A DNA stretch of 64,000 nucleotides from CALARM01 sp036746235 (GCA_036746235.1 DAIOEN010000001.1:1-64000), one strand, 5' to 3'; counted from the stretch's first letter, positions 26,151-36,471 are shown. The notes: generated by a model not told the origin, from the sequence alone. Numbers and translations are program-made.

Positions 26151-27693
26151 ATCTACCTGAAGAATATACGGCCAGTCTGTCCTTATCATTAACATTCTTT
26201 AATTCCAGTAAAAAACTGTTCTTTTTAAAATCAAAAACTATATAATCATCGTTAAAAAATGTGCTTTCTATGTTATTAATATTTCCATTCATAAAATTCG
26301 CTTTTTTATCAGACAATTCAACACGGTAGATATTGGGAGCTTGTACCGGAAATATAGTAATTTTATCATCACTATTATAAAGAGGATTAAACAAAATAAT
26401 TTTAATTTTTTTAGTATCAATATCATTTCTAAACAAAGCAATCGCATTATGCAAACCGTTTCTATAAATATAAGCACCATAGAAATTATCCGGGAGACCT
26501 GGAATAAACAATCTGCCCGGAAGATTTAATGCAGTTAAATCAAACAATATATTTCTGGATATACATGAGGCTGTATGCCAGTTACAGTCAGTACAATAAA
26601 GTGAAGCACCGGAGAATAAGACTGCTGCTACCATAAACATAATAATAACCGTCCTGTTAATCTTAAGAGATAGAATCACACAGGACAGGTATATGGACAT
26701 AAAACATGAAGATAAATATAATAATCTGGTTCCCTGTGTATCTATATATGAAACTCCTAAATTAAAGACAGGTAAAATAGAAATAATAGAAGCAAAAATA
26801 AGAAATAAATAAAATTTTATCATAGCTCTATTATGTAAAATAGAAATGATTGAAAGGAGAAAAATCAGTGTCATTATTGCAATTAAAGCAAGAGACCAGT
26901 AAGTTTCAGAAACAGGTGGTAAAAAAACCCTGCACGGATAGGAAATCAGTCTCTTAAAACAGTCGAAGGTAAAATTACAATGAACCTTTGCGCCATAGCC
27001 TCCTATAAAGACTCCTAACTGTACATATCTGATCAGAAGATATAATATAAATACAATACCATATAGAAAAGGCAATAAAAAACTCTTCTTACATTCTGTT
27101 AAATAATAATATAACTCGCAGGAAAATATTATTAAAGGGTAAATAATGACAGATTCTTTAGAACTCAAAGCAACAAAAAATAAGAGAAGAGATATTATGA
27201 TATAATATATTTTATTATTTGCCCTGTACATTAAATAAAAGATAAATGAAAGAAGACAGAAAAAAGTAGCAAAAAGGTCTGTTCTTCCTGATATCCATGA
27301 AACAGCCTCTGTATGAGAAGGAAGTGTTAGAAAGATAAAACCGGAAAATACGGGTATTGCCATTTTATGAAAACAGGTCAGATATGGCCTGTCAGTTAAA
27401 AATAAAGCTATTACATATACAAAAAATGCATTACAGCTATGGACTAAAATATTAGTTATATGATACCCGTAAGGATTTAATCCCCATAATTTATAATCAG
27501 CATACAGACTCAACATAATTACCGGTCTAAAAAAACCGCCATGTCCTCTAAACCACATTCTAAAAGGCCCGAAATTAGACACAGAATGGATAAGGTCGAA
27601 ATCATCTGAAAGAAAAAAATCGCCCAGAACATTTGAATAAACTACAAATCCACTCACTATGAATATAAGAAATAAAATTACATATTTTCTCAT
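26125..27693 (-). CDS. Multi-spanning GT-C-like glycosyltransferase membrane protein
   Basis: Integral membrane protein with about 10-11 hydrophobic helices and a soluble C-terminal domain of about 120 residues. The first loop (LSDDFDLIHSV) has the acidic pair placed as in GT-C transferases using lipid-linked sugars, and GYHITNILVHSCNAFFVY resembles the PMT/TMTC-type transferases. Donor and acceptor cannot be told. The start at 27693 (ATG before RKYVILFL) is preferred to a GTG at 27720 because the hydrophobic segment follows directly; neither has a well-spaced ribosome site. The last codons come from heptamer repeats. Confidence 0.68.
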   Translation of the reverse strand: MRKYVILFLIFIVSGFVVYSNVLGDFFLSDDFDLIHSVSNFGPFRMWFRGHGGFFRPVIMLSLYADYKLWGLNPYGYHITNILVHSCNAFFVYVIALFLTDRPYLTCFHKMAIPVFSGFIFLTLPSHTEAVSWISGRTDLFATFFCLLSFIFYLMYRANNKIYYIIISLLLFFVALSSKESVIIYPLIIFSCELYYYLTECKKSFLLPFLYGIVFILYLLIRYVQLGVFIGGYGAKVHCNFTFDCFKRLISYPCRVFLPPVSETYWSLALIAIMTLIFLLSIISILHNRAMIKFYLFLIFASIISILPVFNLGVSYIDTQGTRLLYLSSCFMSIYLSCVILSLKINRTVIIMFMVAAVLFSGASLYCTDCNWHTASCISRNILFDLTALNLPGRLFIPGLPDNFYGAYIYRNGLHNAIALFRNDIDTKKIKIILFNPLYNSDDKITIFPVQAPNIYRVELSDKKANFMNGNINNIESTFFNDDYIVFDFKKNSFLLELKNVNDKDRLAVYSSGRLIMVKSEE

Positions 27694-27794
27694 ATAAATA
27701 CAGTTATGTCCTTCCGTCACGGCTTATACGTTATGAATCAAGCTTATGGTGAATAGTGAGTAAGTAGTGAGAAGTGAGACTGTCTGAGCACAAA

Positions 27795-29510
27795 TTACGA
27801 GCCAAACAGTCTGGACCAGAAACTTTTTGGGCCTTCCATCTGTTCAAGAGTCTCTTCAATTTCCCGCTTTACATCCGGTACGGCAGTTTTCCTCAGGAGC
27901 TTCAGAGCCGGCACAGCGCTTTTATTTCCGATTTTTTTCAAAGATTTTATAGCTAACAATTTTACTTCAGTAGATTCTTCCTGCAACATATCAATTAAAG
28001 CAGAGGTAACCTCTTCATCATGTTTATTACCGAGTGCTTCGATTACAGCCAGTTTAACTGACAGATCATCTGTTTTCAGAGCTTCCACCAGAGGCTTTAC
28101 TGTATTTTCATGACTTATTGTACCGAGTGATTTTACAATTACCATTTTTAAATCTTTTTCACCAAGGAATTTAATTAACATATTACAGGCAGAAGAATTT
28201 CCACTGGATGCAATTGTTTTTACCGCCAGTTCCTTTAGCTCCATATCGTTATGTTCCATAGCATGTTGAAACATATCAATCATATCTTCCGCCGGGCCAA
28301 GTTTATTTATAGTTTTAAGTATTTCTTTTTTTACCTCTATACATTGATTGGAAATAAATATATCATGCAAAAGAGAAATAGAATCTCTATCATTGAGTTT
28401 TCCCAGGGCTCTTATAATCAATTTCTGGAATACGGGATTACTGGTGTTCAATTCATTTCTTAATCTATCCAGACCGTTATCCGTTAAATGTCCTATATCA
28501 AAAAATATTTCTACAACAAGATCCTGTGTTATTTCATCTGCCCTGTTAAGTTCTTCTGCAAGAGGCAACAGAGATGAAGAACAGATAAAAAATATGGAAT
28601 CCCTCATGACTTTCAGTGTTTTATCACTGTTATTTTTTAATTCTCTTACAAGAAATTTCACAGCCCTGTCACTTTTTATTTTGCCAAGACATTTTGCAGC
28701 AATTGTTCTTATACGCTCATTTTCACTCTGAAGGGCTTTTATCAGTTCATCAACGGAAGGTTCTCCGATTTTCATCAATGCGTCTGCTGCAAGCCTGTTT
28801 TCTATAACCTCTACAAGGGGTTTAACGGATGGTATCCCGATTTTCACCAGGCCATCTGCCGATGATGTGGCAACATTCAGGAATTTATCATCAAGTTTTT
28901 TAATAAGGACAGGAACAGAACGTTCATCACCTATCTCACCTATGGCAATAGATGCAAGTCTCCTCACATTTACATCACTGTCTTCTTCAAGAGCCTTTGT
29001 AAGTTCATCTAAAGCTTTCGGGTCTTTAATCTGTCCCAGAGACGTCGATGCAGCACTTCTGACTTCAGGATCTTTGTCATGCAACATTGTAATAAGACAA
29101 TCAACAGCTCCGGCACCGGCTATTTCTCCAAGAGCCTTTATGGCAGATACCCTTGCTGTCTCATCTTTTAATGTTTCAATTAAAGGCTCCACTGCTATTT
29201 CAGAACCTATGTTGCCAAGTGCTTCGGAAACGGCATTTTTCATTCTTGTTTTACCTTTATACAACATTTTTATGAGTATATTCAGGGAATCTTTTTCTTT
29301 TAAATGACCCATAGTCTTTATAATAGAAAATTTTACTTTTTTAAGTGTTTCAACGTTTATATGAGGAGGAAATTGTTCACGTTCCAGAAATGTCAGGAGT
29401 TTTCTTATATCCTCACTATTTCGTGTCTCTTCTATTTCTTTTATAACTTTAAAAACTTCCTGTATATTGTCTTCTGTAAGGTTATTCAGTAAAATATTTA
29501 TATCTTCCAT
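27795..29510 (-). CDS. Cytoplasmic HEAT-repeat protein
   Basis: 571 residues, no signal peptide, about 15-17 HEAT units (for example AVEPLIETLKDETARVSAIKALGEIAGAGAVDCL). It differs from the exported HEAT protein at 21535-23778 by its lack of a leader and by more divergent units. The C terminus ends in a basic, aromatic tail (SFWSRLFGS). It is a probable adaptor; there is no catalytic domain. The region upstream (29511-29796) holds CGTGTTACG-type heptamers at about 29739-29782 and no other gene. Confidence 0.85.
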   Translation of the reverse strand: MEDINILLNNLTEDNIQEVFKVIKEIEETRNSEDIRKLLTFLEREQFPPHINVETLKKVKFSIIKTMGHLKEKDSLNILIKMLYKGKTRMKNAVSEALGNIGSEIAVEPLIETLKDETARVSAIKALGEIAGAGAVDCLITMLHDKDPEVRSAASTSLGQIKDPKALDELTKALEEDSDVNVRRLASIAIGEIGDERSVPVLIKKLDDKFLNVATSSADGLVKIGIPSVKPLVEVIENRLAADALMKIGEPSVDELIKALQSENERIRTIAAKCLGKIKSDRAVKFLVRELKNNSDKTLKVMRDSIFFICSSSLLPLAEELNRADEITQDLVVEIFFDIGHLTDNGLDRLRNELNTSNPVFQKLIIRALGKLNDRDSISLLHDIFISNQCIEVKKEILKTINKLGPAEDMIDMFQHAMEHNDMELKELAVKTIASSGNSSACNMLIKFLGEKDLKMVIVKSLGTISHENTVKPLVEALKTDDLSVKLAVIEALGNKHDEEVTSALIDMLQEESTEVKLLAIKSLKKIGNKSAVPALKLLRKTAVPDVKREIEETLEQMEGPKSFWSRLFGS

Positions 29511-29796
29511 AAAATGTTCAGTATTACAATCTCCGTAAATCTGCTGAAAGAGAAAAGGCTGCAGATAATATTCTTTCTCAGGATAGAAAAATTTTATATA
29601 TATTCGTAATTTTCATTCCAACTTCCTGCTTTATAAATAAATATAAAATTCAAATAAGAATATCGACTTTATGGAGGGATAGTGTTAAAATTGTAAATAC
29701 GTGAAGGGTGAGCAGGGGTGCCTTCCGGTGAAAACACCCGCCACGTGTTACGCGTCACGATTATACTATCACGCATCACAGGAAAGAGAGGTTATT

Positions 29797-31143
29797 ATGA
29801 AAGCATACGAAAATCTTATAAAATATATGATAGATAACCAGGAAAAAACATTGAACCTGTACGATGATATAAAAGAAGAACTCAAAATAAGAAAATGTGT
29901 ATTTGAAGGAGAACCATTCAAACTTGCTCTTGTTCCTTTAATCCTGAAAAAGAAAGATACACTTCTTCTTACACATGTATCGGAGATTTTCTACAGAATT
30001 ATAAATAAAATAATCAAGGCTTCTGCTTATGATAAAAATATGGAACAATATTTTTCCTATAAAGATATACCGGAAGAATGGCTTTCTGTTGATAAAGGTT
30101 ATAAAGAGCATGCAGTAATAACACGATTGGATGCTCTCTATGACGGGAAAAACCTGAAATTTCTCGAATTTAACACAGACAACCCCGGCGGGAAAGGATG
30201 GAATGATATATTTGAAGAGATAATTCTCAGCCATGGTGCCTACAGAGAATTATTCCCTTCCGGCATAAACCTCCATAAAAAGTCTGTCGTAGACGGTCTC
30301 TTTAAAGCAGTAATGAAAAGTTCTTCAGATTTCTGGGGGCCTGAAGAAAAAACGTCTGTTGCTATTATTGACTACAGAGAATCCCAGTTTCTTGGAGACG
30401 GAGAGATAGTAAAAGATTATTTTCTGTCACAGAATGTACATGCCGAACTGGTCGATCCGAGAGATTTTTATTACATAAATAATCGGCTTAAATATAAAGG
30501 AACAGTTTATAATACTGTTATAAGATGTGTAAAATCACAGGAATTTCTGGAACATCCGAAAGAACTGGAAGGTTTTATAAAAGCATATATGAACGGTCAT
30601 GTGTGTATGGTAAACTCTTTTAAATCACTTCTTGGAAGTGAAAAATCTATACTGGCCATGTTATGTAAGATGAGTTTCCACCATTATTTTACGGAAAAAG
30701 AAAAAGAAGTTATACACAATTACATCCCCTGGACAATTACACTCGGTGATAAAGAAGTTTACTCCAGAGAAGGTAAAAAAATGGAAACAAAAAACTTTCT
30801 TATTAAAAACCAGGAAAATTTTGTAATAAAACCTTCATGGGGTTATGGAGGAAAAGGAGTTATACTGGGGAAACATATGTCATCAGATGATTGGAAGGAA
30901 GCTGTTTATAAATACGGAGTAGATTCTTCCTGGATAGCACAGGAATATGTGGATATCCCGAAAATTGAAATTCCTGTTATAAATAACGGCCATGTGGAAA
31001 CAGGTTTCAAATATTTCAATCTGAGTCCCTATGTATTCGGTGGAACATATGTGGGCTGTCTTGGAAGAATCTCAGATTCACCGATTATAAATGTCTCTGC
31101 CGGTGGAGGGATAATACCTGTAATGAAAGAGGAAGAAAATTGA
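29797..31143 (+). CDS. Circularly permuted ATP-grasp family protein
   Basis: 448 residues from the ATG at 29797, which has AAAGAGAGG upstream (the frame is open from 29701, but that part is repeat sequence). Features of the glutathionylspermidine-synthase-like, circularly permuted ATP-grasp group: RLDALYDGKNLKFLEFNTDNPGG (Mg/ATP carboxylates), IKPSWGYGGKGVILG (nucleotide-binding glycine loop), WIAQEYV and a C-terminal NVSAGGGIIPV. Such enzymes join a carboxylate to an amine through an acyl-phosphate. A second member lies at 50426-51862 with the same GGGII(L)PV ending. The next gene overlaps it by 4 bases, so they are translationally coupled. Confidence 0.78.
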   Translation: MKAYENLIKYMIDNQEKTLNLYDDIKEELKIRKCVFEGEPFKLALVPLILKKKDTLLLTHVSEIFYRIINKIIKASAYDKNMEQYFSYKDIPEEWLSVDKGYKEHAVITRLDALYDGKNLKFLEFNTDNPGGKGWNDIFEEIILSHGAYRELFPSGINLHKKSVVDGLFKAVMKSSSDFWGPEEKTSVAIIDYRESQFLGDGEIVKDYFLSQNVHAELVDPRDFYYINNRLKYKGTVYNTVIRCVKSQEFLEHPKELEGFIKAYMNGHVCMVNSFKSLLGSEKSILAMLCKMSFHHYFTEKEKEVIHNYIPWTITLGDKEVYSREGKKMETKNFLIKNQENFVIKPSWGYGGKGVILGKHMSSDDWKEAVYKYGVDSSWIAQEYVDIPKIEIPVINNGHVETGFKYFNLSPYVFGGTYVGCLGRISDSPIINVSAGGGIIPVMKEEEN

Positions 31144-32591
31144 GTAAAAATAAAAATAAAACAGACAGAGAGCAAAAAGCCGGAGATAAATATTATAAAT
31201 CTATATTCATAGGAATAACTCTGGCAGGTTTAATAATTCGTATTCTTCTTCTTGGTCTGCCTTCCAGATGTTTTTACCCTTATGATCATCTGACAAATTA
31301 CGGATGGTGGCGTCATTCCATAGAATATGGCCTTATGGAAGATTATGGATATAATAGGAATGATTATCATTTTATTTACGGTAAAGCTCAAACAATAGAG
31401 ATTAAACAGGCCTGCTATGGACCTGATGGAAGACTCTATAAACCCGGTGATATTGTGACATTACCTCCAGGAGAATATAATGCAAGACCAATACACTATC
31501 CTCCTCTTGCTGCCTACCTTATACATATGATGGGTTATATCCATCTTCTGTCTGACAGTACAATGGAACCACTTACCTTTACTGCATGGTTTATTATGGA
31601 ATTCCCGGTGTATATTTCAGATTTTCTTATAGCCCTGGGCTGTATGCTTACTGTAAGCCATTTTGCAGGGAAGAAAAGTGGATTTATTACCTATATACTC
31701 ATGTGGTTCTGCCCCGGCATACTGCTCACAGGAGTTCTATGGGGGCAGTGGGATTCCTGGTTTCTAGCTCCATGTGTATGGTGTGTTTATTTCTCTTTAA
31801 AAGAGAAATGGACATTATCAGGAATAATATATGGTATTGCCATTATGTTAAAAGCACAGTCCCTTGTAATGGGGCCTGCTCTTGCATATTTCTTTTTATC
31901 CAAAAATAATTTGAGAGCTACGGGAATTTTTACTATTTCAGCAATTTTAACTATAATGTTAATACCTTTACCATTTACAATTCATTCAGGATTTGCATGG
32001 TTTCATAACTGTTATGTTGAAACCTTTACAGAAATACTCCCGTACAGTACGCTGAAGGCTTTTAATATATGGATGATTGATCTTATAATATGCCGGAATA
32101 ATGATATAAACAGCACAATATTCGGTATAACAAAAAAAACATCTGGTCTTGTCCTTTTAATTGCAGGCCTTATAATATCTTTTTTTATATGTTACAAAAA
32201 ATATAAAAATAACAGCATCTCTTTACCTGCATTGACGGCCCTTACATTTGCAGTTACTTTTTTATTTCCTACAAAGGTTCATGAACGTTATATAATCTAT
32301 TTTCTACCCTTTCTGATATTATCTGCCTTTATAGAAAATAATTACTGGGTAATCTTTACAGGTTATTCCATAATAGCCATATTCGAAGTAACGCACCATA
32401 TATGGTTACATGAAGCCTTTAATCTGCAAAATGCAGGTTTTTTTACTCTTATGTTTCTTTTTTTACTCAGCATTGCAGCACTGTTTCTTTTCTTCCACTG
32501 GATAAAAACCATAAATGGAACATATACAGAATTAACAAAACCAAAGGATAATAGAATAAATGAAAAAAAACAAACAATCTTTAGAAAATAA
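31140..32591 (+). CDS. GT-C mannosyltransferase-like membrane protein (ALG6/ALG8/PIG-M type)
   Basis: About 10 membrane helices. A large first periplasmic loop contains YDHLTNYGWWRHSIEYG and RPIHYPPLAAYL; later come GVLWGQWDSW and PTKVHERYIIYFLPFL. The GQWDS and VHERYI...P motifs are hallmarks of dolichol-phosphate-sugar transferases of the ALG6/ALG8/PIG-M kind. The start is probably the TTG at 31140, overlapping the upstream stop. The 3' end overlaps the next gene by 32 bases. It probably adds a sugar from a polyprenyl-phosphate donor outside the cytoplasmic membrane. Confidence 0.8.
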   Translation: MSKNKNKTDREQKAGDKYYKSIFIGITLAGLIIRILLLGLPSRCFYPYDHLTNYGWWRHSIEYGLMEDYGYNRNDYHFIYGKAQTIEIKQACYGPDGRLYKPGDIVTLPPGEYNARPIHYPPLAAYLIHMMGYIHLLSDSTMEPLTFTAWFIMEFPVYISDFLIALGCMLTVSHFAGKKSGFITYILMWFCPGILLTGVLWGQWDSWFLAPCVWCVYFSLKEKWTLSGIIYGIAIMLKAQSLVMGPALAYFFLSKNNLRATGIFTISAILTIMLIPLPFTIHSGFAWFHNCYVETFTEILPYSTLKAFNIWMIDLIICRNNDINSTIFGITKKTSGLVLLIAGLIISFFICYKKYKNNSISLPALTALTFAVTFLFPTKVHERYIIYFLPFLILSAFIENNYWVIFTGYSIIAIFEVTHHIWLHEAFNLQNAGFFTLMFLFLLSIAALFLFFHWIKTINGTYTELTKPKDNRINEKKQTIFRK

Positions 32592-34857
32592 ATATAAAAT
32601 TAATATGGATATTTTTTGTATTACCTTTATTATAATACTGGTGTTTATATTCTTTTTCGATCCTCTCTTTACAGGGAAATCGTATTTTTTGAATGATATT
32701 GAAGCAATGGGATATCCATTCCACCATTATAAATATGAGATGGGTCAGGCAGGCAAATTATTTCTATGGGATCCTTACATTTTCTGCGGTCAACCTTATA
32801 CAGCAGATATACATACAGGAACATTTTATCCGATGAACTGGATATTTTTCTTTATACCTACTGCTACTGCCATTGTTATATATGTAGTAATTCATTTTCT
32901 TATAGCAGGTATTTTCTCATATATATTTCTAAGAGATATGAAATTAGATAGTATCCCATCCCTGGCAGGTTCTATATTCTATAGTTTCTGCGGATTTATG
33001 GTAATAAGAATAATACATGTAAACTTTACAACAGACTGTGCACTCTTACCGCTGTGCCTTTACTTCGTAAATATTTTATTCCGCAGGAAAAATCTTCTAT
33101 CGTCACTGCTGCTTGGATTATTTCTATCCTTTACCCTCCTGTCCGGGAATTATCAGATAAGTTTCATGGTATACGGTATAACCTTTATATATTTTCTGGG
33201 GAACATAGATCTTAAAACACTGAAAAACCAGCTTCTCCCGGCAGGACTTTTTTTTACAGCTATTATATTTTCATTTATGTGTATGGCTGTTCAGTTATTA
33301 CCTGCGTGGGAATATATCATACAGACTATGAGAATTTCAAACGGTCTACCTTACGATATGGCTACAAAGGATTCCGTAGGGTTAAAACAACTATTATTAT
33401 TTATAATTCCGGATTATTTCGGTCTTCCATGGCGTTATAACGGTTATACAGGATATCCATATTTCTGGGAAGCATGTTTTTATGTGGGAATTTTCCCGAT
33501 TCTCCTTACATTGATTGCTCCCTTTTTAATTATAAATAAAGAAAAAAAAATACTTATCATATTTTCTATTATTGGTATACTGGGTTTTATACTTTCACTG
33601 GGGAAATATACTCCTGTGTACAGTCTTTTTTACAGTATTTTTCCTTTATTTAAATCCTACAGGTTTCCTTTAAGATGGCTTTTTCTTGTATTGCCCGTTA
33701 TGCTGTATTCCATAGGTCTATCTGTAAACAAATTATCTAATATTGAAAAGCCTCTGACATTCAAAGAAAAACCTAATTTATTTATTTCCCTTATATTAGC
33801 AGGAATAATAACAATAAACATATTATTGCTCATAATGATTGTACCTCCTAAAGCAGCGGCAGGCACTGTTTCTTTCCTAATTACAGGACTTACAGGTTTT
33901 ATAATAATATTTCTGAGATTATATTCTATAATAGGAAAAAAGATCTTCTATTTTTTTACAATAACGTCATTAATAATATCTGCTTTTTCTTTTGGACTCA
34001 TCCTTAATTTGAAAGTAGAAAGAAACTATTTTGACAAAAGAGCAGGTGAGATTTTTGATATACTAAAAGATAAAATGCCACCTGAACGTATTTATTATTT
34101 TCCCCCTCCCCAGCTTCATGGTACAAAGAATATGACAGGAACAAGGAAAATCTCAACACTTATAGGCTATAATCCTTTAATCCTGAAAAGATATGGAGAA
34201 TATATATTTTATTCAGACTATAAGCTGCCTCTTACTCCTGAAGTGCAACTTGAATTTATAAAGCAGAGTAATATGATACCATTGAATAACCTCACAGACA
34301 AAATGATATTACTGATGAATCTTACTTCAGTATATTCCTTTGAAGGAAACATGTCTGATTATAAAATCAATATAATACCAATAAAAAATCCCTATGAAAG
34401 AGCTTTTACAGTAAGTACATACCACATAATTACAGAAGATTATAAAACACTTGAATATATGGGAAGCAAAGAATTTGACCCTCTGAAGGAAATACTGTTA
34501 TCTGAAGATCCGGGTATAAAGAATAATGAACCGGGAGTAAATTATCCTGTTGAATTTCAGGTATTCGAACCTGATTATATTAAAATGAAGGTACATCCGG
34601 CAAAGCCATGCTGGCTTTTTCTTTCGGAAATATATTATCCCGGCTGGAAGGCCTTTGTAGACGGGAAAGAACGTAAGGTTTACAGAGCTAATTATATGTT
34701 CAGAGCTATAGAGATGAAACCGGGCGATAATACAGTAGAATTCTATTTCAGACCTGCTTCTTTCAGAGAAGGTGCTATCATATCTATAATAGCTGTTCTG
34801 GTTTTAACAGGAGTTTTATTAAAAGATATAATAATTTTCTTTGTAAAACGTAAATGA
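32560..34857 (+). CDS. YfhO-like membrane protein
   Basis: 765 residues with about 12-13 membrane helices and a C-terminal soluble beta domain (about 620-740; CWLFLSEIYYPGWKAFVDGK). The N-terminal region (FLNDIEAMGYPFHHYKYEM, LWDPYIFCGQPYTADIHTG, FYPMNWIFF) matches the bacterial YfhO family, which is related to GT-C transferases and acts in glycosylation of lipoteichoic acid and similar polymers in Firmicutes. Third gene of the ATP-grasp/GT-C/YfhO operon. The gene ends 33 bases from a convergent neighbour without a clear hairpin. Confidence 0.85.
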   Translation: MKKNKQSLENKYKINMDIFCITFIIILVFIFFFDPLFTGKSYFLNDIEAMGYPFHHYKYEMGQAGKLFLWDPYIFCGQPYTADIHTGTFYPMNWIFFFIPTATAIVIYVVIHFLIAGIFSYIFLRDMKLDSIPSLAGSIFYSFCGFMVIRIIHVNFTTDCALLPLCLYFVNILFRRKNLLSSLLLGLFLSFTLLSGNYQISFMVYGITFIYFLGNIDLKTLKNQLLPAGLFFTAIIFSFMCMAVQLLPAWEYIIQTMRISNGLPYDMATKDSVGLKQLLLFIIPDYFGLPWRYNGYTGYPYFWEACFYVGIFPILLTLIAPFLIINKEKKILIIFSIIGILGFILSLGKYTPVYSLFYSIFPLFKSYRFPLRWLFLVLPVMLYSIGLSVNKLSNIEKPLTFKEKPNLFISLILAGIITINILLLIMIVPPKAAAGTVSFLITGLTGFIIIFLRLYSIIGKKIFYFFTITSLIISAFSFGLILNLKVERNYFDKRAGEIFDILKDKMPPERIYYFPPPQLHGTKNMTGTRKISTLIGYNPLILKRYGEYIFYSDYKLPLTPEVQLEFIKQSNMIPLNNLTDKMILLMNLTSVYSFEGNMSDYKINIIPIKNPYERAFTVSTYHIITEDYKTLEYMGSKEFDPLKEILLSEDPGIKNNEPGVNYPVEFQVFEPDYIKMKVHPAKPCWLFLSEIYYPGWKAFVDGKERKVYRANYMFRAIEMKPGDNTVEFYFRPASFREGAIISIIAVLVLTGVLLKDIIIFFVKRK

Positions 34858-34890
34858 CTATATAATTTTCTTAAATGACAAAAATATTTT

Positions 34891-36408
34891 TCAACGACCT
34901 TTTATCATAAAAGACGTTCTGCAAAGACGGAAACCATCATCAAACATGCGGCGGGTTGGTGAAGCTGCACCGCGATTCCCAGAATGACTGTTCCATATGC
35001 CATTGTACCAGCTTCCCCCCTGCATAACCCGATTCGAACCTGACATAGGTCCAGTGGGATTTGTTACATGGCCGGCAGGATAAACACTATACCAGTCACT
35101 ACACCAGTCCACTATATTACCGCTCATATCATAAAGTCCCCAGGAATTAGGAAGTTTTGTGCCTACATCATGGTGATTTCCTCCAGAATTACCATTATAC
35201 CAGCAATAATTCCCAATATTAAGTGGATTATTATAATTTTCTCCCCAGTAATAATCGGTAGTTGAACCAGCCCGGCAGGCGTATTGTCGTTCTGCTTCTG
35301 TAGGAAGACGATATCCATTTATTGTACGCCACACAGAGGGATCATTACCTCTGTTATTTATAGGTCCATAACAGGGAGTATATCTATGCTGGCTGCTTAA
35401 CCAGTTACAGTATGCAACTGCCCCATACCAGGATACATATACTACAGGTCGTTTTTCATAACCAGGTCTTACTATAAACGTGCCGGGATTAGTGCCTCCA
35501 GTTATGCCAAGAAATTTAGAGTCTCCTGACATATCAATCCATGTTACTTCTCCTTCAGTTTGATTACCCTGAGAATTTAAAAATCTACAATATTCTGTAT
35601 TAGTTACTCCATATTTACTCATATTAAAAGGACTTAATGTAACACTGTGAACTGGTTCTTCACTAGAGTGCAATGTACTCCCCATCTGAAATGTCCCGCC
35701 AGCTATAAAAACCATCTGAGGTAAAGGAATATTAGAAATTTTTTCTTCTGAATTATCTTTAATTTTTTCATTTTTAATGTTTTCTATTGTCCAGTTCAAT
35801 GGGGTTTTACCTTCATTATCTTTAAGATTGACATTAGCTCCTTTAGATATAAATAATTCGACTAATTCCTTATGACCATTTTCCACTGCATAATGCAATG
35901 GTGTTTTACCTTTATTATCTCTAGCATTTACATCTGCTCCTTTAGATATAAATAATTCGACTAATTCCTTATGACCATTTTCCACTGCATAATGTAATGG
36001 TGTTTTACCTTTATTATCTTTAGTATTCACATCTGCTCCTTTAGATATAAGTAATTCAACTATTTCTCTCTGGTCATAATAAACAGCCTCATGCAAAGGA
36101 GTCCAAATATAAGTATTATTGCAAGAATTATAAGACTTTCCTGTATACTCATCTTTAACAAGGACAGGATCTTTATCAATCAATTCTTTGACATCTGCAA
36201 TATTTCCATTCTTAATGGCATCAAAAATATTAGAAGCTTTAAATACTGGCTGATTATTTATTGACAGGATGTTTTTAGAAAATGCTGGCTTTCCGATGTT
36301 TAAATTTACGTTAATGTTAAAAATATTTACTTGAAGAAATCTGATTATACATAGAAGGATCAAAAAACTAAAAAAACCGAATATTATTTTTTTTTTTTGA
36401 TTAACCAT
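34891..36408 (-). CDS. Membrane-anchored ankyrin-repeat protein with FGE-sulfatase-like domain
   Basis: N-terminal membrane anchor (residues 8-24), ankyrin repeats at about 60-215 (TPLHEAVYYDQREIVELLISKGADVN and following copies), then an FGE/SUMF-like domain from about 230 (MVFIAGGTFQMGSTLHSS, VYVSWYGAVAYCNWLS, RLPTEAERQYACRAG, GLYDMSGNIVDWCSDW, MQGGSWYNG, DDGFRLC). The catalytic cysteine pair after GGSW is missing. Two central ankyrin units are almost identical in DNA (period 99 bases, about 35837-36019), pointing to a recent duplication. An ankyrin-FGE fusion is uncommon. It may act by protein binding rather than catalysis. Confidence 0.85.
   Translation of the reverse strand: MVNQKKKIIFGFFSFLILLCIIRFLQVNIFNINVNLNIGKPAFSKNILSINNQPVFKASNIFDAIKNGNIADVKELIDKDPVLVKDEYTGKSYNSCNNTYIWTPLHEAVYYDQREIVELLISKGADVNTKDNKGKTPLHYAVENGHKELVELFISKGADVNARDNKGKTPLHYAVENGHKELVELFISKGANVNLKDNEGKTPLNWTIENIKNEKIKDNSEEKISNIPLPQMVFIAGGTFQMGSTLHSSEEPVHSVTLSPFNMSKYGVTNTEYCRFLNSQGNQTEGEVTWIDMSGDSKFLGITGGTNPGTFIVRPGYEKRPVVYVSWYGAVAYCNWLSSQHRYTPCYGPINNRGNDPSVWRTINGYRLPTEAERQYACRAGSTTDYYWGENYNNPLNIGNYCWYNGNSGGNHHDVGTKLPNSWGLYDMSGNIVDWCSDWYSVYPAGHVTNPTGPMSGSNRVMQGGSWYNGIWNSHSGNRGAASPTRRMFDDGFRLCRTSFMIKGR
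35837..36019. repeat. 99-bp direct duplication inside the ankyrin region
   Basis: Two copies starting near 35837 and 35936 and encoding one 33-residue ankyrin unit each. Over the first 85 bases or so I see only one or two differences. Confidence 0.8.
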
Positions 36409-36451
36409 TAAATTACCTCCTCTTCGTTCTTTCTTTTACTAAATAATAGTC

Positions 36452-36471
36452 TTCCGTCTTACCAGACGGAA
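36452..36471 (-). terminator. Hairpin between metalloprotease and ankyrin-FGE genes
   Basis: TTCCGTC (36452-36458) pairs with GACGGAA (36465-36471) across a 6-base loop. On the minus strand it is followed by GACTATTATTT, only moderately T-rich. It could end the SprA-related transcript or lie in the leader of the ankyrin-FGE gene. Confidence 0.4.

Noticed and set aside
29701..29796. N-terminal extension of the ATP-grasp protein containing TPATCYAS, similar to PTCYAP
   Set aside because: This stretch is translated from CGTGTTACG-type heptamer repeats, and a good ribosome site supports the ATG at 29797. The resemblance is coincidental.
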